From the NCBI GenBank assembly GCA_045636025.1, contig JAZTWP010000077.1:1-64000 (forward strand): a stretch of 64,000 bases of DNA, in the 5' to 3' direction. This document shows positions 34,995 through 43,847 of the stretch, piece by piece. The notes below the pieces were generated by a model that did no database searches, had not been told where the DNA came from, and worked only from the letters and a program-made list of their open reading frames with translations. Each line of letters begins with the position of its first letter. Within the stretch, counting starts at the first letter, position 1. Source of the stretch: UBA1081 sp045636025. Its GTDB lineage: Bacteria; Bacillota; Clostridia; Oscillospirales; Acutalibacteraceae. The position numbers and the translations under genes are program-made.

Positions 34995-35524
34995 AGTTTG
35001 ATGCATTTGTACAGAAATTGAAAATTGATAAGAAAATGATTGTTGTTATCTGCATCGGTATAATGGGAGCTTTAATGCTGATGCTTCTGGGAAGTTACTC
35101 CGATACCGATGATATAAATAAAACCGGAAATGTTGAAGAAACAACAAAATCTGTTGTTTCCTCGATTGATGAAATTGAAAAGAAACTCGAATCTAAACTG
35201 ACTGAAATAATCTCAGAAATTGAAGGTGTTGGTGAAGTCAGTGTTATTGTTACCGTTGCATCGTCAGATTCGTATATTTTTGCAGAAAACATAAAATCGG
35301 ATAACGATACTGATTCTTTTTCTTCTGATCGGGAAATAATTATTTACAAGGGGAAGGATGGTGATGATGGTTTGAAAATAGGAATTCGCAGTCCGGATGT
35401 ACTTGGTGTAGCTGTTGTTTGTCAGGGTGCTGCGAGTTCTGTGGTGAAATCAGAAATTACTTGTCTTGTAACCAGTTTGTTCGGTATCGGTTCAGACAGG
35501 GTATATGTCGGAAATATGACATAA
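34991..35524 (+). CDS. spoIIIAG: Stage III sporulation protein AG
   Basis: 177 residues; one membrane helix (MIVVICIGIMGALMLMLLG) and a soluble domain homologous to the ring-forming channel protein: KLESKLTEIISEIEGVGEVS, an acidic Ser/Asp-rich insertion, and SPDVLGVAVVCQGAASSVVK. TTG 34991 overlaps the spoIIIAF stop by 4 nt and GAGGTGG is upstream. Confidence 0.94.
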   Translation: MKFDAFVQKLKIDKKMIVVICIGIMGALMLMLLGSYSDTDDINKTGNVEETTKSVVSSIDEIEKKLESKLTEIISEIEGVGEVSVIVTVASSDSYIFAENIKSDNDTDSFSSDREIIIYKGKDGDDGLKIGIRSPDVLGVAVVCQGAASSVVKSEITCLVTSLFGIGSDRVYVGNMT

Positions 35525-35547
35525 ATATTTTATTAAGGAGAAATTTT

Positions 35548-36093
35548 ATGAAAATTTTAGTCAAGAGAAAACATACTGTTCTTGCAGCACTTGTGTTGCT
35601 TCTCGGATTAGCAGTTCTTGCAAACTGGTATTTTACAAAACCTGAAAATGCTCTGCCTACAGATAATGTCACAGATGTTGACTCAAGTAATGTAAGCGGT
35701 GCAAATCTCGGTGATGCTGTGTATGTGAATTCTGATTCTGAAAGTCTTGAATATTTTGCAGATGCAAGACTTGAGCGTGATGCATCTTATGATAAGGCTG
35801 TTGCAACTCTCAGAGAAATTATTGAAAGTGACAGCGTTGATTCCGATTCGAAAAAGTCTGCATCAGACAAAATGACAGATATGTCAGACAGAAAAATTGC
35901 TCAGTCAAATATCGAAAATCTTATACGTGCAAAAATTAAAAGTGATTGTGTAACTGTAATTAATGATGACAGTGTAGAGGTGATAGTGGATAATTCTGTC
36001 CTTTCAGAACAATCAGTTTTGCAGATAAAAGAAATTGTGATAGAAAATACTGAATTTTCAGCAGAAAAAATTTCAATTATTGGTGCAAAGTAG
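35548..36093 (+). CDS. spoIIIAH: Stage III sporulation protein AH
   Basis: 181 residues from ATG 35548 with AAGGAG upstream; the longer frame from 35419 runs back into spoIIIAG. One N-terminal membrane helix (VLAALVLLLGLAVLANWYF), then a YscJ/FliF-like ring domain (AVATLREIIESDSVDSDSKK ... DSVEVIVDNSVLSEQSVLQ). It faces the forespore protein SpoIIQ in the channel. No clear hairpin terminator follows, so transcription may run toward nusB. Confidence 0.94.
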   Translation: MKILVKRKHTVLAALVLLLGLAVLANWYFTKPENALPTDNVTDVDSSNVSGANLGDAVYVNSDSESLEYFADARLERDASYDKAVATLREIIESDSVDSDSKKSASDKMTDMSDRKIAQSNIENLIRAKIKSDCVTVINDDSVEVIVDNSVLSEQSVLQIKEIVIENTEFSAEKISIIGAK

Positions 36094-36228
36094 TTGTTTA
36101 TTTTTATTTTTTATGTTAATATAATAAATAACAAGAACAGAAATTAATTCAGATTTCCGTTTAAGTATTTATTCATGATCATGCCTTCGGTTTCCGAGGG
36201 CTGATTGCCATATACGGAGGTAAGTGTG
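36094..36228 (+). promoter_or_regulatory. Leader of the nusB operon with palindrome and stem-loop
   Basis: TATAAT at 36120-36125 (no good -35) could start a leader of roughly 95 nt. It contains the perfect palindrome CATGATCATG (36174-36183), then an 8-bp stem-loop, GCCTTCGG (36183-36190) / CCGAGGGC (36194-36201) with loop TTT, 15 nt before the CGGAGG ribosome binding site. No U-run follows, so it is not a terminator; a leader RNA element or protein site is possible. Confidence 0.4.
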
Positions 36229-36639
36229 ATGACAAGAAAAGAAGCAAGAGAACAGGCGTTTATTATGATTTTTGAAAAAGAATTCAATTCTGAATATACG
36301 CTTGACGAGATTATTGAAGCGGCAAAGGATGCTGAATTGTTTGAAGCTGACAGCTTTGCAGTTAATCTTGCGTCTAAGACTCTTGAAGATATGGACAAGC
36401 TTAATGAATTGATTTCATCAAATCTTAAAGGCGGTTGGAAGTTGAACAGAATTTCTAAAGTTTCACTTGCAATTCTTCGTCTTGCAGTTTGTGAAATGAT
36501 CAATTTTTCAGATATTCCTGTGTCAGTTTCAATCAATGAAGCTGTAGACCTTGCAAAGACATATGCTGCCGATGAAGATTTTTCATTTGTAAACGGACTT
36601 CTTGCAAGCGTAAGCAGAAATCTTAAGGCAGATGAGTAA
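36229..36639 (+). CDS. nusB: Transcription antitermination factor NusB
   Basis: 136-residue all-helical NusB, beginning MTRKEAREQAFIMIFE and with RISKVSLAILRLAVCEM and VSINEAVDLAKTYA. ATG 36229 has CGGAGGT upstream, which excludes the ORF start at 36205. It binds boxA RNA with NusE in rRNA antitermination. It leads a run of twelve co-directional genes to tyrS; its end overlaps the next gene by 8 nt. Confidence 0.95.
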   Translation: MTRKEAREQAFIMIFEKEFNSEYTLDEIIEAAKDAELFEADSFAVNLASKTLEDMDKLNELISSNLKGGWKLNRISKVSLAILRLAVCEMINFSDIPVSVSINEAVDLAKTYAADEDFSFVNGLLASVSRNLKADE

Positions 36640-37573
36640 TTACATAGGTGTTGATACCAGCAATTATACTTCATCCTGTGCTGTCTATGATTCCGCTAAT
36701 GATGAAATGATTTCGATTAAAAAGCTGTTGCCTGTTGCTCATGGGCATCTTGGTCTGCGTCAGTCAGATGCAGTATTTCATCATACTAAAAATTTGCCGC
36801 CTTTGCTGTCTGAACTTTGTTTGCAGATAACTGGTGAAGTTGCAGCAGTCAGTGCGTCATATGCGCCCAGAGATGCTGAAGGTTCATATATGCCTTGTTT
36901 CTCTGTAGGAGAAGGATATGCATCTGTTTTATCATCTGCATACAGAGCAAAACTCTGTAGGTTTTCTCATCAGGCAGGGCATATTGCTGCTGCATTGTGG
37001 TCAACAGGTCAGACACAGCTTGTTGAACGTGAATTTATTGCATTTCACGTTTCAGGCGGAACAACAGATGTTTTATATGTCAGACCGGATGCTGATAATG
37101 TGTTCTCAATCGAAATGATCGGAAGTTCTCTCGACCTTAAAGCAGGACAGGCTGTTGACCGTGTTGGAGGTATGCTCAATCTCGGCTTCCCGTCAGGTTC
37201 TGCTCTTGATGACCTTGCAACAAAAAGTGAAAAAAGCTTCAAGGTAAAGCCTTTTTTCAAAGACGGATGCTGCAGTTTTTCGGGGGTTGAAAATAAATGT
37301 CGCAATATGGCAGACAGCGGTGAAGCTGCGTGTGATATTGCTAAATATTGTGTCGATTATATCTGCGAAGCAGTCAGACTTATGACAAAGTCTGCAATAG
37401 AAACAAAAGGCAAGCTCCCGCTTGTTTTTGCCGGTGGAGTTATGTCTAATTCAATTATAAACAAAACTCTTTCAGAGGAATTCGGTGCTTACTTTGCACC
37501 TGCAAAATTTTCATCAGACAATGCTGCAGGCACTGCATATTTAGGTTTTATCAAGGAGACAAGAAAATGGTAA
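36632..37573 (+). CDS. TsaD/Kae1-like paralogue
   Basis: 313-residue ASKHA-fold protein of the TsaD (O-sialoglycoprotein endopeptidase) family but distinct from the true tsaD at 60373-61389. The N-terminus is IGVDTSNYTSSCAVYD; the metal-binding HxxxH is kept (SHQAGHIAAAL), as are VSGGTTDVLYV, LDLKAGQAVDRVG and SSDNAAGTAYLG. It is shorter and has lost several TsaD segments. Its role is unknown; a tRNA-modification partner or a separate carbamoyl/adenylate chemistry is possible. It sits between nusB and xseA, with overlaps of 8 and 7 nt. Confidence 0.82.
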   Translation: MSNYIGVDTSNYTSSCAVYDSANDEMISIKKLLPVAHGHLGLRQSDAVFHHTKNLPPLLSELCLQITGEVAAVSASYAPRDAEGSYMPCFSVGEGYASVLSSAYRAKLCRFSHQAGHIAAALWSTGQTQLVEREFIAFHVSGGTTDVLYVRPDADNVFSIEMIGSSLDLKAGQAVDRVGGMLNLGFPSGSALDDLATKSEKSFKVKPFFKDGCCSFSGVENKCRNMADSGEAACDIAKYCVDYICEAVRLMTKSAIETKGKLPLVFAGGVMSNSIINKTLSEEFGAYFAPAKFSSDNAAGTAYLGFIKETRKW

Positions 37574-38775
37574 ATGATTCAGCTCTGACTGTATCACAAC
37601 TGAATACCTATGTTAAAATGATGTTTGAATCAGACAACAGACTCAGCAGAATCTGTGTTGTCGGTGAAATTTCAAACTTTGTGAATCATTTCAAAACAGG
37701 TCATTGCTATTTTTCTCTCAAGGATGAGAAATCATCAATCAAAGCTGTTATGTTTGCTGCAAGTGTTAAAAATCTCAGATTCAGACCCGAAAACGGTATG
37801 AAAGTTTATATTACCGGCAGAGTTTCTGTTTTTGAGCGAGATGGAATTTATCAGATTTATGCAGAATCTATGGAGCCCGAAGGTGCAGGTTCATTGATGA
37901 TTGCATTCGAACAGCTTAAAAAGAAACTATCTGCAGATGGTTTGTTTGATAGTAACAAAAAGATGCCTGTTCCCGGATATCCTGAAAAAATTGCAGTAAT
38001 AACATCACCTGTAGGTGCTGCATTGCAGGATATTCTTAATGTTCTTTCAAGAAGATATCCTCTCGCTCATATTATTTTCTGTCCTGTTGCTGTGCAGGGA
38101 ATCAACTGTGCAAAAGAAAACATCGAAGCTTTGAAAAAAATCAATGCTACAGGTTGTGCAGATGTGATTATTCTCGGCAGAGGTGGTGGATCTGTTGAAG
38201 ATTTATGGGGATATAATGATGAACAGCTTGTAAGAGTTATAGCTGAATCAAAAATACCTGTTATTACGGGTATAGGTCATGAAACAGATTTTACATTATG
38301 TGATTATGCAGCAGATCTAAGAGCTCCCACTCCTTCTGCTGCTGCAGAGTTAGCTGTTCCCGATATTGATGAATTAAGAATGGTTATCGATTCGCTGATT
38401 TATGCTGCTGAGAATTCCGTTCTTGATTTTGTTGATCGGAATATCGAAAAACTCGATAATCTACAATACAGACTCTCTCTGAGAGATCCGGAGATGGTAA
38501 TCAACAGACAGACAACAGAATTGCAGAATATAGACAAAAGACTTTCTGCAGTTGTTGAGAGTGTATATGATAAGAAGTCATATAAGCTCAATATGCTTAG
38601 TGAGAAGCTTATAATGCTGAATCCGCTTTATTTTATGCAAAAGGGGTATGTTCCCGTTTATGCTGATTCAAAAAGAATCAGAGCTGTATCTGAAATTTCG
38701 GGAAACGATGAACTTCTTATCAGATTTATTGACGGAAGTATTAAATGTGTGGTAAAAGAAACAATCTCGGAGTAA
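37567..38775 (+). CDS. xseA: Exodeoxyribonuclease VII large subunit
   Basis: 402 residues: N-terminal OB fold (VVGEISNFVNHFKTGHCYFS), catalytic region VITSPVGAALQDILNVLSRR and DVIILGRGGGSVEDLWGYND, PVITGIGHETDFTLCDYAADLRAPTPSAAAELA, then a helical coiled segment. It degrades single-stranded DNA with XseB, encoded directly downstream. Confidence 0.96.
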   Translation: MVNDSALTVSQLNTYVKMMFESDNRLSRICVVGEISNFVNHFKTGHCYFSLKDEKSSIKAVMFAASVKNLRFRPENGMKVYITGRVSVFERDGIYQIYAESMEPEGAGSLMIAFEQLKKKLSADGLFDSNKKMPVPGYPEKIAVITSPVGAALQDILNVLSRRYPLAHIIFCPVAVQGINCAKENIEALKKINATGCADVIILGRGGGSVEDLWGYNDEQLVRVIAESKIPVITGIGHETDFTLCDYAADLRAPTPSAAAELAVPDIDELRMVIDSLIYAAENSVLDFVDRNIEKLDNLQYRLSLRDPEMVINRQTTELQNIDKRLSAVVESVYDKKSYKLNMLSEKLIMLNPLYFMQKGYVPVYADSKRIRAVSEISGNDELLIRFIDGSIKCVVKETISE

Positions 38776-38779
38776 AATT

Positions 38780-38977
38780 ATGAAAAATATGAATTTTGAA
38801 GAAGCTGTAAAAAAGCTTGAGGAGCTTGTTATCAGGCTTGAAAAAGAAGAAATGAGTCTTGAAGAAACAGTTGCATGTTACGATGAAGCAACAAAATTGT
38901 CCGGATATTGTTCTGCTTTGCTTGATAATGCAAAGCTAAAAATTGAGGAGCTTAAAGCTGCTAAGGAGAATGATTGA
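38780..38977 (+). CDS. xseB: Exodeoxyribonuclease VII small subunit
   Basis: 65 residues with the family pattern NFEEAVKKLEELVIRLEKEE and SLEETVACYDEATKLSGYC. GGAG precedes ATG 38780, 4 nt after xseA. Confidence 0.95.
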   Translation: MKNMNFEEAVKKLEELVIRLEKEEMSLEETVACYDEATKLSGYCSALLDNAKLKIEELKAAKEND

Positions 38978-38978
38978 T

Positions 38979-39830
38979 ATGAATCAGATGCTTTCAGGTC
39001 ATCTTGAGCTTGTAGAAAAAAATCTTATGAATTTTGTTCCCGTATGCGGAGCTTCATATTCATTGATTGAAGATGCTATGAAATATTCTCTTGAATCAGG
39101 CGGAAAAAGAGTCAGACCTATGCTTGTTCTTGAATTCTGCCGTATATGTGGGGGGGATATTGAAAAAGCTCTGCATTTTGCAGCTGCGGTTGAGTTTATT
39201 CATACATACTCTCTTATTCACGATGATCTTCCTTGCATGGATAATGATGATATGCGAAGAGGTAAGCCTGCTTCTCATATTAAATTTGGTGAAGCCAATG
39301 CTTTGCTCGCTGGTGATGCTCTTCTTACACACGCTTTCTCAGCACTTGCTACTGCTGATGTGAAAGCTGAAAATGTAGTTGATGCCGTAAAGGAATTATC
39401 AGCTTTTGCAGGTGCTAACGGTATGATAGGCGGTCAGATTATTGATCTTGAAGGTGAAAATAAAAATCTCCTCATTGATGATCTGTTCCTTATGGATAAA
39501 TTAAAAACAGCAGCACTTATCACTTCTGCATGTGTACTCGGTTGTATTGCTGCTGATTGCTATGAAAATATTCCCGCAGCCAAGAAATTTGCAGAAAATC
39601 TCGGTATTGCTTTTCAGATTATTGATGATGTTCTTGATTTTCTTGAAGGTGAAGATAACAGTGATATAGTTTCAGGCAAATCTACGTATGTATCTTTGCT
39701 TGGTATTGACGAAGCAAGAATAAAAGCTGCACAATATACAGATGCAGCACTTGAAGCGCTCGATGAGTTAAACGGTGATACTTCTGTTCTGCGTGAATTT
39801 GCGACAGATTTATTAAAAAGAAAAGTCTGA
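38979..39830 (+). CDS. ispA: Polyprenyl (farnesyl/geranyl) diphosphate synthase
   Basis: 283 residues from ATG 38979, 10 nt after AAGGAG; earlier in-frame starts lie within xseB. The first Asp-rich motif is LIHDDLPCMDNDDMRRG and the second FQIIDDVLDF; SGGKRVRPMLVLE is the usual N-terminal motif. The small Cys residue two positions into DDLPCMDND is unusual for the position but harmless. It makes C15 isoprenoid precursors from DXS-pathway units, matching the dxs gene just downstream. Confidence 0.94.
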   Translation: MNQMLSGHLELVEKNLMNFVPVCGASYSLIEDAMKYSLESGGKRVRPMLVLEFCRICGGDIEKALHFAAAVEFIHTYSLIHDDLPCMDNDDMRRGKPASHIKFGEANALLAGDALLTHAFSALATADVKAENVVDAVKELSAFAGANGMIGGQIIDLEGENKNLLIDDLFLMDKLKTAALITSACVLGCIAADCYENIPAAKKFAENLGIAFQIIDDVLDFLEGEDNSDIVSGKSTYVSLLGIDEARIKAAQYTDAALEALDELNGDTSVLREFATDLLKRKV

Positions 39831-39843
39831 TTCGGTGAGATTA

Positions 39844-41718
39844 ATGGATAATAAAACAGAGTTTCTTGAATCGATAAAGAAACCGTCCGACATAAAAAAA
39901 ATACCTGATGATAAATTACCTGCTCTTGCAGATGAAATAAGAAAAACGCTTATTTCAACTGTTTCTGAAACGGGTGGTCATCTTGCGTCTAATCTCGGTG
40001 TTGTAGAGCTTACAATTGCTTTACACAAGGTTTTTAATTCGCCTCATGATAAAATTGTCTGGGACGTTGGTCATCAGGTTTACGTTCATAAATTACTTAC
40101 AGGCAGATATGATAGAATTTCAACTCTGCGTCAGCCCGGAGGATTATCAGGATTTTCATCTCCTGATGAGAGTGAGCACGATATCTTTTTCAGCGGTCAC
40201 AGCAGTACATCTCTTTCAGCCGCTTACGGTATTGCTCAGGCAAATAAAATAAAGGGTAACAAAAATTATTCAATTGCAGTTATCGGTGACGGTGCTTTTA
40301 CCGGCGGTATGGTTTATGAAGCACTTAATAATGCCGGCAGAGAAAAATCAAGACTTATCGTTATACTTAACGATAATGATATGTCTATTTCAAAGAATGT
40401 AGGGTCATTTGCAAAGCATCTTGCTGTTATTAAAGCAAGACCATCATATTTCCGTATGAAAGCAAAAACTGAGCAGATTATCAATCACATTCCGCTTATA
40501 GGTGAAAAGCTTTCCGATGCAATCTTCAGATTCAAAACAGGTCTTAAAAGATTTTTTTATAAATCAAGTACAATGTTTGAAGATCTCGGATTCAGATATA
40601 TGGGACCGATTGACGGTCATAATATTGAGGTTCTTACTGTCGCTCTTGAAGCTGCAAAATCTGCAAATCATCCTATTCTTTTGCATATCAAGACAACAAA
40701 AGGTAAAGGCTATGATTTTGCGGAGCTTGAACCGAGTGTATTTCACGGTATATCAAAGTTTGATGTTGACACCGGTGAGTTTCATTCCGCAGGAACTAAT
40801 TTTTCAAATGAATTCGGAAGTCTTATGTGCAATTTTGCAGGCAATGACAGACGTGTGTGTGCTGTCACGGCGGCAATGTCTCTCGGTACGGGGCTTGAGA
40901 ATTTTGAAAAGCAGTTTCCGTCAAGATTTTTTGATGTAGGTATAGCAGAAGAACATGCAGTTACTTTCTGTTCAGGGTTGTCAAAAGGCGGAATGCTTCC
41001 TGTTTTTGCTGTTTATTCAGCATTCTTGCAGAGAAGTTATGATCAGCTTGTACACGATGCTGCTTTGCAGAAGGTTAAAATGATTCTTGCAATTGACAGA
41101 GCAGGATTTGTAACAGGCGACGGTGAAACACATCACGGCATTCTTGATGTTCCGTTTCTTAATACAATTCCTGATATTACAGTATATTCGCCCACGCTTT
41201 ACAGCGAAATGAGAAATGCTTTTGTCAAGGCGCTGTATCACGATGATGCTGTTGTGGCCGTAAGAATGTTCAAAGGATCAGAACCTTATCTTCCTGAAGA
41301 TTTTGTTCCTTCTTATGAAACATTTGATGTTTATGGTGACGATGATGCGGATATTGCAATTGTAACATACGGCAGGCTTTTTGCAAATGTCGCTTCTGCG
41401 TCCAAAATGCTTCGTGAAAAAGGTGTTAATATAAAAGTTATCAAGCTTAACAGAATAAAGCCTATAGATGATGCTGCCGTATACAGTGCTCTCGGTTGTT
41501 CTCGTATTTTCTTTTATGAAGAGTCTGAAATGAGTGGCGGCACAGGTGAAATTTTCAATATGAAGCTTACTCAGAATAACTACAGCGGCAGATTTGATCT
41601 TATTGCGATAAACGATAAATTTGTGCATCATTCAACTGTTGAGCAATTGCTTGCAGAGTTTGGTTTTGATGTTGATTCTATTGTAAACCATATTAGCGGG
41701 GTGACAGGAATTGAGTGA
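39844..41718 (+). CDS. dxs: 1-Deoxy-D-xylulose-5-phosphate synthase
   Basis: First enzyme of the MEP isoprenoid pathway. 624 residues from ATG 39844 (GGTGAG upstream; GTG 39835 is less likely). GHLASNLGVVELTIALHKVF, VWDVGHQVYVHKLLTGR, TPP-binding GDGAFTGGMVYEALN with NDN, and the transketolase C-domain DVGIAEEHAVTFCSGL, FLQRSYDQLVHDAALQ. Follows ispA by 13 nt. Confidence 0.97.
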   Translation: MDNKTEFLESIKKPSDIKKIPDDKLPALADEIRKTLISTVSETGGHLASNLGVVELTIALHKVFNSPHDKIVWDVGHQVYVHKLLTGRYDRISTLRQPGGLSGFSSPDESEHDIFFSGHSSTSLSAAYGIAQANKIKGNKNYSIAVIGDGAFTGGMVYEALNNAGREKSRLIVILNDNDMSISKNVGSFAKHLAVIKARPSYFRMKAKTEQIINHIPLIGEKLSDAIFRFKTGLKRFFYKSSTMFEDLGFRYMGPIDGHNIEVLTVALEAAKSANHPILLHIKTTKGKGYDFAELEPSVFHGISKFDVDTGEFHSAGTNFSNEFGSLMCNFAGNDRRVCAVTAAMSLGTGLENFEKQFPSRFFDVGIAEEHAVTFCSGLSKGGMLPVFAVYSAFLQRSYDQLVHDAALQKVKMILAIDRAGFVTGDGETHHGILDVPFLNTIPDITVYSPTLYSEMRNAFVKALYHDDAVVAVRMFKGSEPYLPEDFVPSYETFDVYGDDDADIAIVTYGRLFANVASASKMLREKGVNIKVIKLNRIKPIDDAAVYSALGCSRIFFYEESEMSGGTGEIFNMKLTQNNYSGRFDLIAINDKFVHHSTVEQLLAEFGFDVDSIVNHISGVTGIE

Positions 41719-42511
41719 GAAAATAAGACTTGATGCCCGTATTTTTGATCTTGGGCTTACTGAGAGCCGTGAAAAAGCAAAAGCATTTATTATGGCAGGT
41801 CAGGTTTATGTCAACGGTATGAAAGCAACAAAGGCAGGTATGACTGTTGCAGAAAAAGATGAAATAGAAGTAAGGGGAACAAGTGAATTCGTAAGCAGAG
41901 GCGGTCATAAGCTGAAAAAGGCGATGAATTCTTTTCCTATCTCCCTTCAGGATAAAATATGTATGGACGTAGGTGCGTCAACAGGCGGTTTTACCGATTG
42001 TATGCTTCAGAATGGTGCTAGTAAAGTTTATAGTGTTGATGTTGGCTACGGTCAGCTTGCATGGAAACTCAGAAGTGACAGCAGAGTAGTCAATCTTGAA
42101 AGAACAAACATCAGATATGTTACTGATGAACAGGTGCCGGATAAAATTAATTTTGCATCTGTAGACGTTTCTTTTATTTCTTTGTGTCTTGTTTTACCTG
42201 CAATATATCCTATTCTTGCTGATGACGGTGAATGCGTGTGTCTTATCAAACCTCAGTTTGAAGCAGGTAAAGAAAAGGTCGGTAAAAAAGGTGTTGTTCG
42301 TGACAGAAATGTTCATAGCGAAGTTATTGAGAAAATTTATAATTTTGCAATTGAAAAAGGATTCGATGTTGCAGGACTTGATTATTCACCTATAAAAGGT
42401 CCTGAAGGAAATATTGAATATCTCATCTATCTGAAAAAAGAATCAGAAGAAAACGCAACTGTGGATATTGATGCAGTTGTTAATGCATCTCACAGTGAAC
42501 TCGATAAGTAA
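41711..42511 (+). CDS. TlyA family rRNA methyltransferase / hemolysin
   Basis: 266 residues: N-terminal S4 RNA-binding domain (LDARIFDLGLTESREKAKAF IMAGQV region, residues 5-65), then a FtsJ-type Rossmann domain with FVSRGGHKLKKAMNSF, MDVGASTGGFTDCMLQNGA and KPQFEAGKEKVGKKGVVRD. TlyA homologues 2'-O-methylate 16S/23S rRNA cytidines. Starts at TTG 41711, overlapping the dxs stop by 8 nt with GGGGTGA upstream. The tlyA-nadK-argR-recN order is common in clostridia. Confidence 0.93.
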   Translation: MSEKIRLDARIFDLGLTESREKAKAFIMAGQVYVNGMKATKAGMTVAEKDEIEVRGTSEFVSRGGHKLKKAMNSFPISLQDKICMDVGASTGGFTDCMLQNGASKVYSVDVGYGQLAWKLRSDSRVVNLERTNIRYVTDEQVPDKINFASVDVSFISLCLVLPAIYPILADDGECVCLIKPQFEAGKEKVGKKGVVRDRNVHSEVIEKIYNFAIEKGFDVAGLDYSPIKGPEGNIEYLIYLKKESEENATVDIDAVVNASHSELDK

Positions 42512-42521
42512 GGAGGCAATT

Positions 42522-43379
42522 ATGAAAGTTGTAATAATGCCGAATCTTACAAGAAAATATGCATATGAAACAATGGTAAAACTTTGTGAATCATTGGATA
42601 TACTTAATATTGATTATGCATTTCTTCCTGAGGATGATTCTGTGAATGAGTTCCCTGAAGGTAAAGTCATAACAGCGCAGGAGCTTCCCGTTAATGCAGA
42701 TGTATTGATTACTATCGGTGGCGACGGAACAATGATACGTGCTGCTATGAGTGTGCTTGATTATGAAATACCTCTTCTTGGTATTAATGCAGGTAATCTT
42801 GCATATCTTATGGGACTTGAAGCCGATGAAATGATTCTTCTGAATAAACTGATATCTGAAGATTATAATGTTGAAGAACGACTTGTACTTCAGGTTGATG
42901 TATTTGATGAAAATGATAATCACGTGCTCACAGACTTCTGTATCAATGAAGTAGTTCTTGCGAGAGGAGCAGAAATTAAACTGACACAGTTTGATTTGTA
43001 CTGTGATAACAGATTTATAAACAGATATAATGCAGATGGTCTTATTATCTCAACTCCGACAGGTTCAACAGCATACAACCTAGCTTCAGGCGGTCCGATT
43101 GTAGATCCTAGAGTTGATTGCATGATACTTTCTCCTATCTGCCCCCATTCTCTGGTTGAAAGAACGGTTATATTCAACAGTGATTCTGTGTTCAGAATTG
43201 AAAATCCTGATTGTTCAATTAAGTCTCTATTGTCATGTGACGGCAGAGACAGTATTGTTTTTGACAGAAATTATAAAGCTATTATTAAAAAGGCTGAAAA
43301 AAAAGTTAAGCTGATTCGTCTCAAAGACGACACCTTTATGGAAATACTGCATAAAAAAATGAAAACTAATAACAGGTGA
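42522..43379 (+). CDS. nadK: NAD kinase
   Basis: 285 residues from ATG 42522 with AAGGAGG upstream; the earlier frame overlaps tlyA. Kinase hallmarks: ITIGGDGTMIRAAM, GINAGNLAYLMG, NADGLIISTPTGSTAYNLAS. It converts NAD to NADP. Confidence 0.95.
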   Translation: MKVVIMPNLTRKYAYETMVKLCESLDILNIDYAFLPEDDSVNEFPEGKVITAQELPVNADVLITIGGDGTMIRAAMSVLDYEIPLLGINAGNLAYLMGLEADEMILLNKLISEDYNVEERLVLQVDVFDENDNHVLTDFCINEVVLARGAEIKLTQFDLYCDNRFINRYNADGLIISTPTGSTAYNLASGGPIVDPRVDCMILSPICPHSLVERTVIFNSDSVFRIENPDCSIKSLLSCDGRDSIVFDRNYKAIIKKAEKKVKLIRLKDDTFMEILHKKMKTNNR

Positions 43380-43386
43380 GTGTAAT

Positions 43387-43842
43387 ATGAAAAAGGAACG
43401 TCATTCAAAGATTCTTGAGCTTATAGACAGATATGATATAAGCACTCAGGAAGAACTTCTTGAAAAATTGCTTGAATGCGGAGTTGAAGTTACTCAGGCA
43501 ACTGTATCACGTGATATAAAAGAATTAAGACTTGTAAAGCATCCCGCTGCAAACGGTCAGTATAAATACTCATTGGCAAAAAGTACAGATGAAAAATATA
43601 TGAAGTATTATGCTATTTTTTCAGAATCTGTAACATCAACTGATTATGCTCAGAATATTTGCCTTCTCAAGTGTCATCCAGGTACTGCGCAGGCTGCTTG
43701 TGCCGCAATAGACGCTCTCGGAATTTCTGAAGTGCTTGGCACAATTGCAGGTGATGATACAATTTTTATTCTTTGCAGAACTGAAAGAGCCGCGCAGAAT
43801 ACAAAACGTGAACTCGAAACTCTTCTTAAAAATAAGGATTGA
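43387..43842 (+). CDS. argR: Arginine repressor
   Basis: 151 residues. Winged HTH with ATVSRDIKELRLVK, and a C-terminal oligomerisation/arginine-binding domain ending IAGDDTIFILCRTERAAQN. In clostridia argR next to recN is a standard arrangement, and the protein controls arginine genes elsewhere rather than its neighbours. Confidence 0.94.
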   Translation: MKKERHSKILELIDRYDISTQEELLEKLLECGVEVTQATVSRDIKELRLVKHPAANGQYKYSLAKSTDEKYMKYYAIFSESVTSTDYAQNICLLKCHPGTAQAACAAIDALGISEVLGTIAGDDTIFILCRTERAAQNTKRELETLLKNKD

Positions 43843-43847
43843 TTTAT

